Source of the DNA: Hippasteria phrygiana
Taxonomy: Eukaryota; Echinodermata; Asteroidea; Valvatida; Goniasteridae
DNA length: 64,000 bases
Assembly (NCBI GenBank): GCA_037893225.1
Contig: JAZGUH010000023.1
Coordinates: 322,501 to 386,500, forward strand
Reading direction: 5' to 3'
Shown in pieces: positions 51,297 to 62,479 of the stretch (positions are counted from its first letter, which is position 1; every line of letters begins with the position of its first letter). Both the position numbers and the translations under genes were made by a program. A model generated the notes under the pieces. That model was not told the origin of the DNA and searched no databases. It saw only the letters and a program-made list of their open reading frames with translations.

Positions 51297-51702
51297 GCCC
51301 GATAGTCCGAAGGTTCGATTGTCCGAAGGTTTATTGATCCAAAGGTTCGATATTCCGAACGTACAAATTCCCCATATGAGGGGGTTCGATAGTCCGAAAA
51401 TGAAATAAGGTTCGTTAACGGAACATTTGATGCAATAGTCCGAAGGTGCATTAGTCCGAACGGCCTACAATCCGAAGGTTCATTCATCCGAAGGTTCAGT
51501 AATCCGAACTTAGAATAAGGTTAATTAGTCCGAAGGTTCAAAAGTCAGAAACTTATCGTCTATTCCGAATATCGAACCTTCGGATTATTTAACCTTATTC
51601 TCTTTTCGGACTATTGGGCCCTTCGGACTATCGAACCTTTGGACCATTACGAACCTTCGGATTAATAACCCTTCGGACTAAAGAACCTTCGGACAATCGG
51701 GC
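51297..51702. mobile_element. Fold-back element built from AGTCCGAAGGTTC units
   Basis: Left half: repeated (GATAGTCCGAAGGTTC), changing to the inverse (GAACCTTCGGACTAT) in the right half. The ends GCCCGATAGTCCGAAGGTTC and GAACCTTCGGACAATCGGGC are inverted. About 400 bases, so nearly every unit can pair with another. Confidence 0.85.
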
Positions 51703-51739
51703 TGTCACCGTCCCCCCCCCCCCCCCCCCCCCCCCCCCC

Positions 51740-51897
51740 AAGGGCGGATCCAGAACACAATTTTGGGAGGGGCCAACACATTTTTTTGCTGAGTTTTGTG
51801 GGTGGGTGTACGCAGTGGCTGCCTTTTTGCGACGTCAGTTTTTTTTTTTGGGGGGGGGGGACATAGGCCCCCTTTGGCCCCCCCTGGATCCGCCCTT
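51740..51897. mobile_element. MITE with AAGGGCGGATCCAG ends
   Basis: Left AAGGGCGGATCCAG, right CTGGATCCGCCCTT, 158 bp, embedded in poly(C) tracts on both sides, which hides any target duplication. hAT-like by end composition. Confidence 0.75.
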
Positions 51898-52045
51898 CCA
51901 CCCCCCCCCCCCCCCCCACCCACCAACCTTGACGAGAAATGGAAACCGCTCATAACGTGTAGTTTTATTGTAACTTTGTTTTACGCCGTTTATGTAAACC
52001 CGTGCACACGGCAACTTTGTTTCAACATTTATAAACCTTTACAGT

Positions 52046-52217
52046 CAGTGGCGTATCCAGCGGAATGGGGGGGGGGGGGGGGGGGGGGGGGGACTTGCCC
52101 CCCTGGCGGCATTTGGAGCGTCATAAAAAAATAAAAAAAATAGTGTTTTAAAACGATTTTAAGACGGTTCAGACGTTGTTTGCCCTTCCTGGCACAAAAA
52201 AAATGGATAAGCTACTG
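52046..52217. mobile_element. hAT-like MITE with 8-bp TSD TTTACAGT
   Basis: Starts CAGTGGCGTATCCAG and ends CATGGATACGCTACTG-like (here AATGGATAAGCTACTG). Perfect direct repeats TTTACAGT at 52038-52045 and 52218-52225. Poly(G) near the left end. A truncated relative is at 44996-45115. Confidence 0.88.
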
Positions 52218-52500
52218 TTTACAGTGAGTTACACTTTTTCACCGTTGGTGGCGCCATTTAACCACTTTGTTTTGTTCTTACGCATAGGCAAAATAAGACA
52301 TGTGGTTTCTGCTTTTCTGGTTTGCAACTTTAGGCGTAGGCTCCTAAAAAAAAAAAAACATGGCCACGAGCAGGGAAGGGGGGGGGGGGGGGGGGGGCGG
52401 GTTGAAACCCCCCCCCCCCCCCGGACCCGCGCCTTATAGCACAAAACCCTTGCCAGCATCCGAACCGTACCAATGAGCGCATGTTTGAAGTGCCTATTGC

Positions 52501-52627
52501 ATTAGCCTTTTAGAGGTATGACGGACACAATAGGAGGGCGTTATTTGATTTGGGTAAAACCTGTGTATTTATACCCAAATAAAATAGCGCCCTCCTATTG
52601 TGTCCGCCATACCTCTAAAAGACTAAT
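52501..52627. mobile_element. Fold-back MITE TTAGCCTTTTAGAGG (copy 3)
   Basis: Arms ATTAGCCTTTTAGAGGTATG and the inverse, with a shorter loop. Close to the copy at 39232-39368 with a few substitutions. Confidence 0.88.
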
Positions 52628-52860
52628 GATACTCAGGAACGAAATATTTTCTCTCTTTTCAATATTTATTTTGTCCCGCCAGACACCGCTGTTATCGCGG
52701 TACCGTTGTTGATTCTGTACATTGTTTGCTACGAAAATTGGGAAAATACAAACAGAATTCTAGCAAAATCGTCTTTTTACACATTTCAAATACACAGCTC
52801 AGGCCTTTTGTTCACCGCGCGGTTAAGCGCATGCGCGCAAAAATTTAAATTTATTAGCGG

Positions 52861-53375
52861 GTTATTCTGTGAGCCAGTTCGGTATTTCAACTGCGCATGT
52901 TCACAATAGCATGACCGGACTACTCCACGCGAAACACGAAGCAAAACACGAAGCAAAACACGACGCGAAACACGACGCGAAACACGACGCGAAACACAAC
53001 GCGACGCACGACGCGAGCACGACACGACGCGACGCACGACGCGAGCACGACGCGACGCACGACGCGACGCACGACGCGACGCACGACGCGACGCACGACG
53101 CGACGCACGACGCGACGCACGACGCGACGCACGACGGTACGACGCGATGGGCGACGGAAGGGGCGAAGTTGAGGAAAGAAAACCTGCAAGCTAGAAAAAA
53201 ACGACGCGACGGCACGACGGCACGACGCGACGCACGACGCGACGCCAGAAGTAATGGGAAAGAAGCGACGGCACGACGCGACGGCACGATGCAACGCAGC
53301 CGTCGTGCCGTCGCGTCGTATAGTCACGTCGCGTATGGAAGAGGCAAAGCGATGTGTCGTAAATAGTACACCATA
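52861..53375. repeat. Right arm of the giant inverted repeat
   Basis: Reverse complement of 50464-50961: GTTATTCTGTGAGCCAGTTC, CATGACCGGACTACTC, the GACGCGACGCAC satellite, GCCAGAAGTAATGGGAAAGA and TCGTAAATAGTACACCATA. The unique parts match almost base for base, while the satellite differs in unit number and variant. It ends 225 bp before the start codon of Ly6 gene 2. Confidence 0.9.
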
Positions 53376-53382
53376 AAGGGGT

Positions 53383-53413
53383 GTTTATATTGGGCGAATG
53401 GTCCAATATAAAC
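53383..53413. promoter_or_regulatory. Palindrome GTTTATATTGG ... CCAATATAAAC
   Basis: A perfect 11-base inverted repeat with a 9-base spacer, about 190 bp before the ATG of Ly6 gene 2. It contains two CCAAT boxes in opposite orientation and TATA-like cores. A promoter role is an inference from position; it could equally be a MITE end. Confidence 0.35.
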
Positions 53414-53600
53414 ATCACATGGTGTTAATTTAACACCACAGTTTTTTGCAGTGCATGTTCTCTCACGACGATTCTGCTGTATTTCCTCTCGAGAAATAAA
53501 GGTTGTGTGAATACTACATTTCTCAAAACAATTTAAGATGTTTTTCTTTGTAGGAGAACGCTGCTTAACTAATAACAACGAAAGCACCGGTCTTGTCACC

Positions 53601-56600
53601 ATGAAGTTGCTTTTGTTTCTGGCGGCACTGTCCACGTCAGTAGGTGGGTGGACATCAATCTGTGATGGGTTGGGTCGGAAAGGGGATATGGGGAGGGATG
53701 GTTAGAAGTCGACGTTTCCCGGCGATTTATTTTTATTGAGAAATTGAAGCGCCACCGCTTCACAACTGTTTAGTGTTGAGGGTAAATAATTTTGGCACAC
53801 TGAACTCACCCTGGTCTCTGAATATGTGGCTCCACGACGGCTCGACTGACCCGGAGTTCCGGAATGGGCGCTTTATTCCAGGAAATGTTAAGCACGAAGA
53901 CAGATGATTGACGAGGTCAGAAGATTTGACGAAAGTGACCCAAAAAAACGAGGACGAGACGAGTATACGGAGACGTCAAAATCGGTAAATAATACTGGTT
54001 GTAGATTGAACGCGAACAAAAGTCAAGAGAGCCAAAAATGTCAAGACGGATGCCACGCCCGTTCATCAAAGATCGTAGAAGGGGAAGATCGGTCACTGGG
54101 TATCTTTTTGTACAGCGCCCGATGAAACGCTATGACGTCATTATTTTCGACTATGGGAAAGGGCGCCCCTAGCGTTTGATAGGTAAACGCGTGCTTGGGG
54201 CTACAGTGAATCCATACGAGAAGTACGGCAGCGGGTGTAACATGTGAGCGGGATTTTCATTGATGAAGAAAAAACTTCACAAAAATGACATTAAGAAATG
54301 AAGAGACAAATAAAGGAATAAGTGGATGGATAAATAATATCACTAAGGTACCTCCATTATAATACAAGGAGTTACGTGTTTTAGTGACATTTGTACAATG
54401 TAATTTAGTTATTGAAGCGATGAGACGGCCCAATAAGTTTTTTCAGATGTGAAAACCAGATTGAAATGTTGAGATATAGGTTTTAAGTTGGCAGGTATCA
54501 GATTTTATTCATTCCGTATGGGTGGAAATTTTTAAATAAAAAAACATCTTTGTTGTAACGGGAAGTATCCATAGTTGAGTTGTTTTTTAATTATAAAGTA
54601 ACAGTCATGTTGTACTTAATGAAGCTAAATGAAGCATCTGAAAAATAAATGAAATCAAACTTTGCTCCACTCGAGAAGTGTTAATTTCTGTTAATGGTTT
54701 CACTAGTAATTCTCATAACTGATATACTTCAGACAGTCAGTAACAAAGTAAGACACACCCAGTAATATGATTTTGAAAACAAAATCCGTTTTTATTATAT
54801 CATTGAAGATGAATAAAATTGCAATAAATAAATCAATATTATAGTAAATAACATTTTTATTTTTTTTATTTTGAAATACTTTTTAATCATGATCAATTTC
54901 TCTGAGAAATAATTTAGTTTTTTGCCATGTGAACAGTTATGTTTGTTTTTAATGATATTTGCAAAAGGTGGCTCTCCACAATTAAATATCAGAAATTAAG
55001 AATAAATAAATAAATAAATGAATAAATAACGAAAGAAAGAAAGAAAACAAGTACCATGTGGTCAGCCCACGGCGGGTATACGCGTTAAAACTTCACTCGG
55101 TCCACGAACCGTACAACCGCGAATTTTGCAACGCAATGGGGCGTGATCTAATATGCAGATTAGATGTTAATTAGACACATGCGCATCAGTGTTAACAAAA
55201 CACCATTCCCAACTGACACGCGGGGCATGGAAACATACACCCGAGTAAACTGTCAAACCACCCACCATCGCATCCAACCCACCCACTCCAAGTGCAAGTT
55301 TTATCTATCAAAGGTATGACGGCGCCCTTTCCTGTTTCACTTTTTCAGCGGAGTGTCCGATCTTCTCCGGCCGTCTGGGATTTTTGCTTTCACTCGCATC
55401 ACATGTTGTCCAACCAGCGAAAATGTACATGCAGAAAGTCACTGTAACTTTATATACACGGTACCAACCACAACCAGCCTTACGCGATGGCTGTGTTTAT
55501 ATTTTACACTGCATGCATTGACCTCTGCATGCCAGACAGGTCAACCTTAAAGGAGCAGGCGCTACAACTCTTACTGACCTCCCTGCCCCACTTTTAAATT
55601 GTTTTCCGAACTAAACAAATATTTTTTTTTAAATGTGGTGACTCTGAAATTTACAACATTGCCCCTCCTGGACCCCAAACCTGAATAGCACTGAGAGAAT
55701 ATTGGTAAATGTCACGTCTGGAATGACTTTGATTGGTTAATTGCAGGACACGTGGCTGCTGTAAATTGCTACCAGTGTTCCTGGGCCTCGAATACCGGTG
55801 AAATGGAGGCTTGCAGAGACCCATTTAAGACGCCAAGCACGGTGTCTGTCAACAAGTGTTTGGGATCAAGTGGGTGTCTGGTACGTTGATTGTATGCTAC
55901 GTCATAATAATAACAATTATTATTATTATCTTTCGCGATGAGAAATGGTTGTTTTCGAATGAATGAGGGCGCTACAGCAGAGTCATTGTTGGGGTACAAT
56001 CGCTGTTCGCATTATTGAATTTTGTTTTATTCTATTTTTATAATCTAACCTGAGCTTAAACAAAATACAGACTGTAAAATGTAGCTACTTAATTAAAGCA
56101 AATAACCAATATTCAACCAACGCCTGTATTAAACCATTGGATATGTAAATCCATCTACAAGAGTCTGTACATCATGATTAATGAAAAAGTATAAATTGAG
56201 GGAGTTTAAAAGGACTCTAGGAGAGGTTGCTGACAAGAGAGGTTGCTGTACTTCTGAACTCGAGCCATGATCTGCGGCTTCTGGTATCTCAAAGGTCAAA
56301 GGTTATTCGGGATAATAATTTGGGTGGCGTAAATTAAGCGCTCGCCACTCGCCGATGTGGCCCTGGTTCTCTCCTGTGCCACGAGGGTTTTTCTCCGGGT
56401 CCTCCGGCTTTCCTCCCTCCGGAAAAATCAAACACTTTCGATCTCTAGCTGTGCTCCGTGGTCATAATGTGGGTCGATGTAGGCCGGCTGCCAGAGGCGC
56501 CTTTACGTGCCAGCGACTCGACCACGTTGTAGCCGCGTCATTTGCAATTCAGCACCCCAGCTGCGAGTAAGGATGATTAGCCTCCCAAATTATTATTATT

Positions 56601-57279
56601 ATTATTATTATTATAAAATTGCCGACATAATGTCACGCCATGTTACGCGAACGACCATTCTGATTGAATTTAACACGTGCGCGTTGTGCGACCACCTTTT
56701 GCGTTCACACGCGCGCGTTAGGTCACGCGGGTCATTCGGGATAAAATGTCATTGTGCACATGCGCAGTTGAAATACCGAACTGGCCTATTCTCCAGCTGT
56801 CTGTAAAAATACCACAATTGAAGAAAAGGCGATGGGCGTGGTCAGGAGATGCCCCAACCCGCCTCTTTTCCGCTGATTTAATTGCTTTTTAAGTGATTTG
56901 TGTTTGAGCAGTCCTTAAAAACATTAAATTTCAACACAATAAATGAAGCAACGATTTCATCAGCTATGAGACATCTGCTTATTTTGTTTATTTTTAATTT
57001 TTCTTAATAATTGAAGAAATCTATAGTTATTCTATAGTTATAAGGACTCACTACTTCTTTGTTTTTATTTATTTTTGGCAGAAATCTGCAGGAAAGGTTA
57101 ACGATATCAGCACGATATCTAGAGGGTGTTGGACGGAACCAGAGTGCAAAGAGGAAAATTGCATTGAGGATACCTGCAACTACTGCTGCACAGGCGACAG
57201 GTGCAACAGTGCAGGCGCATTGACCTTTGCCCCTGCCACCATCATTGCGCTAACAACTTGTCTGCTAATGAGAGAATAG
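53601..57279 (+). CDS. Ly6/uPAR (LU) domain GPI-anchored protein 2
   Basis: Exons 53601-53643, 55747-55880 and 57082-57279, GT-AG introns, phases 1 then 0, 124 aa. Signal peptide MKLLLFLAALSTSVG; mature part NCYQCSW, then ACRDPF, SGC, ISRGCW and the CCTGDRCN signature, followed by NSAGALTF and a hydrophobic tail suited to GPI anchoring. Exon 1 is 43 nt long, exactly as in Ly6 gene 1, and exon 3 starts with Lys in all three genes, which supports common descent. Cell-surface location expected, ligand unknown. AATAAA at 57395-57400 is a good polyadenylation signal candidate. Confidence 0.9.
53644..55746. other. Intron 1 of Ly6 gene 2
   Basis: 2.1 kb of AT-rich intron. (AATA)n-like sequence near 55000-55035; no transposon family recognised and no coding potential beyond short random frames. 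Confidence 0.55.
56280..56786. mobile_element. AGCCAGTTCGG-family MITE (copy 5), interrupted
   Basis: GGTATCTCAAAGGTCAAAGG and GGTTATTCGGGATAA on the left; AAATTGCCGACATAATG through AAATACCGAACTGGCC on the right. Split by a SINE-like insertion at about 56315-56612. In intron 2 of Ly6 gene 2. Confidence 0.8.
56315..56612. mobile_element. SINE-like insertion with (ATT)n tail
   Basis: Contains GGTTTTTCTCCGGGTCCTCC and CGACTCGACCACGTTGTAGC and ends in about eight ATT repeats, a tail style of some SINEs. ATAA on both sides may be a short target duplication. No A or B box identified. Confidence 0.6.
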
Positions 57280-59088
57280 ACACTGATTTTACATTGTAGC
57301 AGCAGATACCGGGTTCGGGGGCGGGGGGGGGGGGGGGGGGGGGGCGGGGGGTAATCCCCCCGAAGGGCTTTTAAAAAATATTTTTAGGAACGGTAATAAA
57401 AACGTCCTGTTACCATTGCTAAGCATTTTTATGTAAAACCCTATTTAACATGTAAAGGAAAGACAATGTTATGTATACAATAGCAAGTTAGTATTTTTCA
57501 GGAAACTTATGAATATTCTTAGTGTATATAATGCATCTGTACAAAGACTTTTATTACCATGTTTATTTCAGTTTCTTTTGAAATTTTTTCTGAAAGTTCT
57601 TGGTATATTTTGTTTTGAATGTTTTAGCTCACTAGACCTTATATTCATTACTATTATTGCAGTTATACCTAAGATGCAACTTATTTATTCCTACATGTTA
57701 AAAACATTTACTGTCCCCGCTCTTCGCCAAATTTTCAAATTCTGAGCGGCTACAACCCTTCGGAATTTATGTATATTTTTTTCTGGGTGGCTTTTGCCCC
57801 TCTGACACACAAAAAGAGACGTCTTGCAGAAACCGAATTATTGCCAGACTGCAGATGATTCTACATTTGTAAAGTAATTTAATACTCGATAACTGTAACG
57901 TCGTTTTATGTCTCAATCAAACGTGGAAATCTTTGGTATTGCATGTATCGTAAGCTTGCATAAAAACTGAATCTTAACCTGGGTGTAATATGGTGGGAAA
58001 TTGAGCACAATTGTTAACGTAGGTCTTGAAAGAACATATGCGAACTATGAGCCCTCTCCCCTCCCAGAATAGGAAAAATTCATGCAGTGACGAATTGAAG
58101 GGAACTTGACAGAGATGTCGCTTTTTGAATCTGACTATCTGAGGGACGATGATTAAAAAAGAAATTCAACGCGTGTTCAATCATTCATTTTCCCCTTCTT
58201 GATAATAACACACCATTTTAATTTAAAACTGAAGAAAATTTAATGTCATCATGAGACCCTTTATAAACGAATTACGTTTGTCGGGCCTAACCGAGTAAAA
58301 ATGTGTCCTCGTTATTTTTTTCTCCTCAAAAAAGTGCTATCACGTAGAAATAAAACCGGTTTCGAAGTTGAGCGCTTAATCTAAGCCGATTTTGTTATTA
58401 AAAAAGACTGTAATTATTATCCAGGTATGTTTATAAAACCACTAGTATTTTTTAAAGATCCTCTAGATCACTACAGAGAATTACAATTTTCTTTGTTCAT
58501 GGCCAAATGTTCTCGCTCGAATGAAACCACTCTTTTGACAAAATGTGATTGTTTCCGGTAAGGTTTTCCGTTCTGTCTTGTGACCAGTCCTTCCTTTGTT
58601 GTTCTCTGGGTTACAACGAAAGAGGTGTCGGCAGAAACTCGGGAGGATTTTGCAAGCAGTGATTGTAAAGGTTTGCCTTTATGTGTGTGTTTTTTTGGGT
58701 GGGTTGGGTGCTTTTGATAATTGTTTTGATAATTTTAGCGTCCAATCTGCAGGTTGCACTCGGGGCACCAGTTTATCTTGGGGTAACTTTGGGAAGAAAA
58801 AATAGGCCTCGGAGTCGAGGTGGGGTCTAACAAATTTGGACAAATTAGGGGCTATGTGGCAGGTGGATTTCTAGTCGAGATTTTCACTTTTTACAGAAAA
58901 GTAGCCGCAGTGTCCTCATTTCTTCATGAAGGCAAAAATAGAAACTGAAAATTGAAACGATCGCGTTGAAAGTTCTCTCCACTTAAATTCACCAACAGAA
59001 TCGTTACAAGTGACTTCCCCCTACCTGCCCCGCCCGCCCCCTTTCTTCAAGTTTCGTCTCTCGGAGATTCCGTCTGATTCATTGGGTC
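57280..59088. other. Intergenic DNA between Ly6 genes 2 and 3
   Basis: Poly(G) at 57322-57350, otherwise AT-rich, with no recognised repeat or gene. The promoter of Ly6 gene 3 should lie near the right end. Confidence 0.45.
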
Positions 59089-60851
59089 ATGGATTTTCTG
59101 CTCGCTGTTGTGGTGTTTTCTCTCCCTTGCATCGGTAAGTTTAATAACTTTGCCATAATATGCTTTCTCAGATTTCTTTTTTAGTTGTGATTCTACTGAA
59201 ATTGCAATTTTCCTCTTGTTTGTCTGTGACAAAGTAGGCCTATTTTGATAAGCAGTGTACTGTGTGCTCTTCAATGAAGTAGAAATTAGTTTGCATTTCA
59301 GTATTGCTTGATGGTGATTTTTTTCAACATAAAGCTCTGTTTTCCACCTCGATTGAAACCGTTTTTAAATAAAATGGAAGGTGGCAATCATAGCCCACGC
59401 GCTGTTTTGCTATTAGGTGTTACGTAACTTTGACTTGTAGCCCACTGATACACCTTAACTATCGTACCTTCCAGATTCTTTGCGTCATTTGATCTTAAAG
59501 GCAGTGTACATGATTGGTCATTGTTGCAATTTTCAGAAATGGGCGGATTTGGGGATTAGTACGGTATGTTATAGGAAATATCATTCCACTGACCTGTTCA
59601 AAGTTTTGCGTTGTTGGATGGCGAAAAAAACTAGAGAAAAACGGCGCTCGTTTTCAACCGTCGGGTGGATGATAGCCTTTAGTCAAGGCGCGCGTGGCTA
59701 TCTGGGCGCGTAACGCGCCCCGGATATGCCATGGCGCCATCAAGTCCGGGGCGCGCCACTTGTCCGGGTAGCCACGCGCGCCTTGACTAACGTCTACAGG
59801 GCTGTTTTCCAACGATTTCCAGCTGGAAATCGTTGGAAAACGATATATATTTCCACTTTTCTTGACAATCATTTCACAGGATGATTGAGACAACTATTAA
59901 CTTATTTCAGTCTAGTTACCAATCGTGTACACTAGCTTTAAGAGCGTATCATTGCATTTCCTCGTGCTATTATCGTTCTAAATCCCTGATATAGGAACGG
60001 AAGTGAAGAAAAGTATTATGTTTAAGTGGTGTTTCCCTTTTAAGGCTTGACATCAGCTGGTGTGACGTGTTATGATTGCAATAACATAGATGAGACTGGC
60101 CGGACGGTTGATGACAACTCTCCGTGTGCCGATCCCTTCACCGACGAGCAAACTACTATATACTGTCCTGATGTCAATGGATGCATGGTAAATCTAAAGA
60201 TTAATAAACAATTTAGACAAACAATTCAGACTGTGACGACAATGAAAGGACAATAAAGAAAACAAAGATAAGAGCGAGACAGGGACAACAAAGACAGATG
60301 ACGACAAAGACAGATGACGACAAAGACAAGGACAATACGAAAAACTAAAGGCAATGGCAACGACAATGAAAATAGAAACAACGACAACAATGATAAGAAC
60401 AATGACAACAAAGACGGAAAACAATGACATCAATGTCAAGAAAATAATGACAAGAGTGACAAAGACATTTTAATTTTTTTTTTGTTATTAATAGAACATT
60501 TTAAAACCCGCTGTTAACCTTTTCATCCCCAAACTAAATGTTTATAATTATTCTTTTAGTTATCCTATTTAGTTATTTTTTCTTTCAACCATTCTTCTGA
60601 ATCAAATACAGAAGACAGTCTTTTTTGCAGATGCGATCCAAATCATCTTCCGAAACTGTGCCAGAGAGAACGTCACCGAGGATGACGAATCTGATCATTG
60701 CGCCTCGGGAGACGAAATGCTTTCAAGCGTCAACATCGACATCTGCAAATGCACATGCGTGGGGTCATACTGTAACGGCGCATGCTCCTTGACCTTAAGC
60801 GCTATTTTGATAATGGCCGCCATATATTTCACTTTTTCGTTTTTCTTTTGA
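59089..60851 (+). CDS. Ly6/uPAR (LU) domain GPI-anchored protein 3
   Basis: Exons 59089-59134, 60045-60187 and 60612-60851, phases 1 then 0, 142 aa. Signal peptide MDFLLAVVVFSLPCIGL; TCYDCNN, PCADPF, NGC, FRNC, CKCTC and SYCNGAC follow. The usual CC before the final CN is changed to CTC...YCN, so the last disulphide loop is atypical. The C-terminus is strongly hydrophobic (ILIMAAIYFTF), fitting a GPI signal. Exon 3 was started at AAG 60612 because it keeps the reading frame and aligns with the Lys that opens exon 3 in the two paralogues. A second, more pyrimidine-rich acceptor at 60630 would shift the frame and lose the LU signature. Confidence 0.85.
59495..59941. mobile_element. TTAA-bounded MITE, TTAAAGGCAGTGTACATGAT ends
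   Basis: Left TTAAAGGCAGTGTACATGAT, right GTGTACACTAGCTTTAA, with TTGGT/ACCAA continuing the match. 447 bp inside intron 1 of Ly6 gene 3. It carries two internal palindromes: GC-rich 59684-59793 (AGTCAAGGCGCGCGTGGCTA and inverse) and 59803-59840 (TTTTCCAACGATTTCCAG and inverse). Confidence 0.8.
60232..60475. repeat. Purine-rich GACAA/GACGACAAAGAC repeat
   Basis: Imperfect repetition of GACAACAAAGAC and GATGACGACAAAGAC in intron 2 of Ly6 gene 3. Strong strand asymmetry, with almost no T on the plus strand. Confidence 0.75.
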
Positions 60852-61821
60852 GATAAATTCAGCTGGTGGCTGGTGGAAGTTCATCTCACAATGGTATTTT
60901 TATATTACAGAACAAATATCGTTCTTTCGTAGCCGTAAAGTCGTTTGTAAGCCTTACTTTTACCACTTTGGAAGCAAGCATTGTCTTTATTAATTTTGAT
61001 ATAGTTATTCGACATTATGCACGAACCTTTAATTTCAGTAGCAGATATGTTTTCCTACAAAGTGGATAGTTTGATGACGTGACATATAAGGCCCCACATT
61101 CGTGTGTGTAATTTATACACGGTGAAATCTTTTCTTCTTTTCATCAAGTACCTGCTACTTTCGGCTGAGTTCGTTGATTCATTTATTGTGACCGTTTTTT
61201 CCATCCGTCTATTTAACCTATGTTTCTGTTTGTTTGGCAGTGTAAACAATTCCAGTCTAAATTCATAGTGTAAATTTGTAACCGAAGCAAAACAATTGAC
61301 AAATATAAAAAATGTCCAGGATGCCGCATTAAATTAACATCGAGTTGTTCATTACAACCAGGCAGACCATGCCTCACGTATCGACACACAATTATAATTT
61401 TGATTGATTGTTAATAATTGCTGCTCGTTGTTGCCATAGATACCGGCATCCTTGGCAATAATAACAACTGGCTAGTCATCAAAGTGCTCTGATCCATGTA
61501 GACTTGATTCAAGCCTGAAGTCTACACGCTTGGCTTGTGCCATAAACATTAATCATTTGATCATTTTTAATTTGTCTGGTCGATGACGCCCTGACATATG
61601 TTGTGTGTTATGTATTAAGTCTAGACAGACGTGTAAAAGCTATTGACGCACCGCCCAAAAGTTACAAGTAAAACAAAGGGAAAGAACGAGAATTTGGCTC
61701 CACGAATGATTAGAATGTTATGAACTTCAGACAGCAAATTGTCTAACATGAGTTGTGATGGTCCTGGCATTGAATATTAAACCATAAAGGATTTTCGTGA
61801 AGTTGGCGTACGTGTCCGATG
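60852..61821. other. Ly6 gene 3 3' flank
   Basis: No gene or repeat recognised. No convincing AATAAA was seen close to the stop codon. Confidence 0.4.
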
Positions 61822-62066
61822 CAGTGGCGTATCCAGCGGGGGGCGGATGGAGGGGGGAGGGGGGGCGGGAGGCGGGGATGGGCAACTTCCCCCAGCCACA
61901 TTTTGCCGATTCTTTGTATTCCACTTCGCAGGCGCTACCACTTCACAACTGGTAGGGGGCCTACATTGATACCCCAGCATGTAAAAAACTCAACGGTGAA
62001 AAAATGGAGCAATTTAAAAAAAAAGAAATTAACCCCCCCCCCCCCCCCAAACTTGGATATGCCATG
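61822..62066. mobile_element. hAT-like MITE with 7/8 target duplication
   Basis: Starts CAGTGGCGTATCCAGCGG, with the right end near TTGGATATGCCATG. Flanks GTCCGATG (61814-61821) and GTTCGATG (62067-62074) match at seven of eight bases. Same family as 52046-52217; older by its diverged right end. Confidence 0.65.
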
Positions 62067-62479
62067 GTTCGATGCACTGTGTCGGGCTTGTGAAGACGAG
62101 TGTATTTTACTTTTTTCCCGTTTGGAAAATCAGGCTTTTTTAGTTTGTTGAAGCTTTGCAATCGGCCTATTGCTTCAGTGTTGTCATCAGAACAATTCAT
62201 TTTATTTGATGTAAATTGTCACCCCTCCCCGTACTGCCCGAAAAACCCAACCAGACGTCGAAATTTGTCTTTTTTAATGGGTGGGGTTGAACAAGTGGGA
62301 GACGGGAGTAATGGCCCCTGTTCCGCCGCCAGTGGTAGTACTTTGGTTCTTCGAGCGGAAAAATCAGCATTGTATTTTTGTACAGGAGAAGGTGTTTTGT
62401 CACAAGTCCGACATTTGGGGTGGGACAGAGATGGAAGACAATAATGGAAAATTACAAAATCTTATAAAAAATCATAAAT

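Noticed and set aside
50438..53366. Arg/Ser/Val- and Lys/His/Asp-rich frames of 117-165 codons
   Set aside because: They are read-through of the 12-bp satellite in the two arms, open in several frames at once because the unit lacks stop codons.
60632..60850. Frame starting at ATG 60631 after TTTTTTGCAG as the real Ly6 exon 3
   Set aside because: It destroys the cysteine pattern and the GPI tail; the acceptor at 60612 keeps the frame and aligns with the paralogues. It is retained only as a possible alternative.
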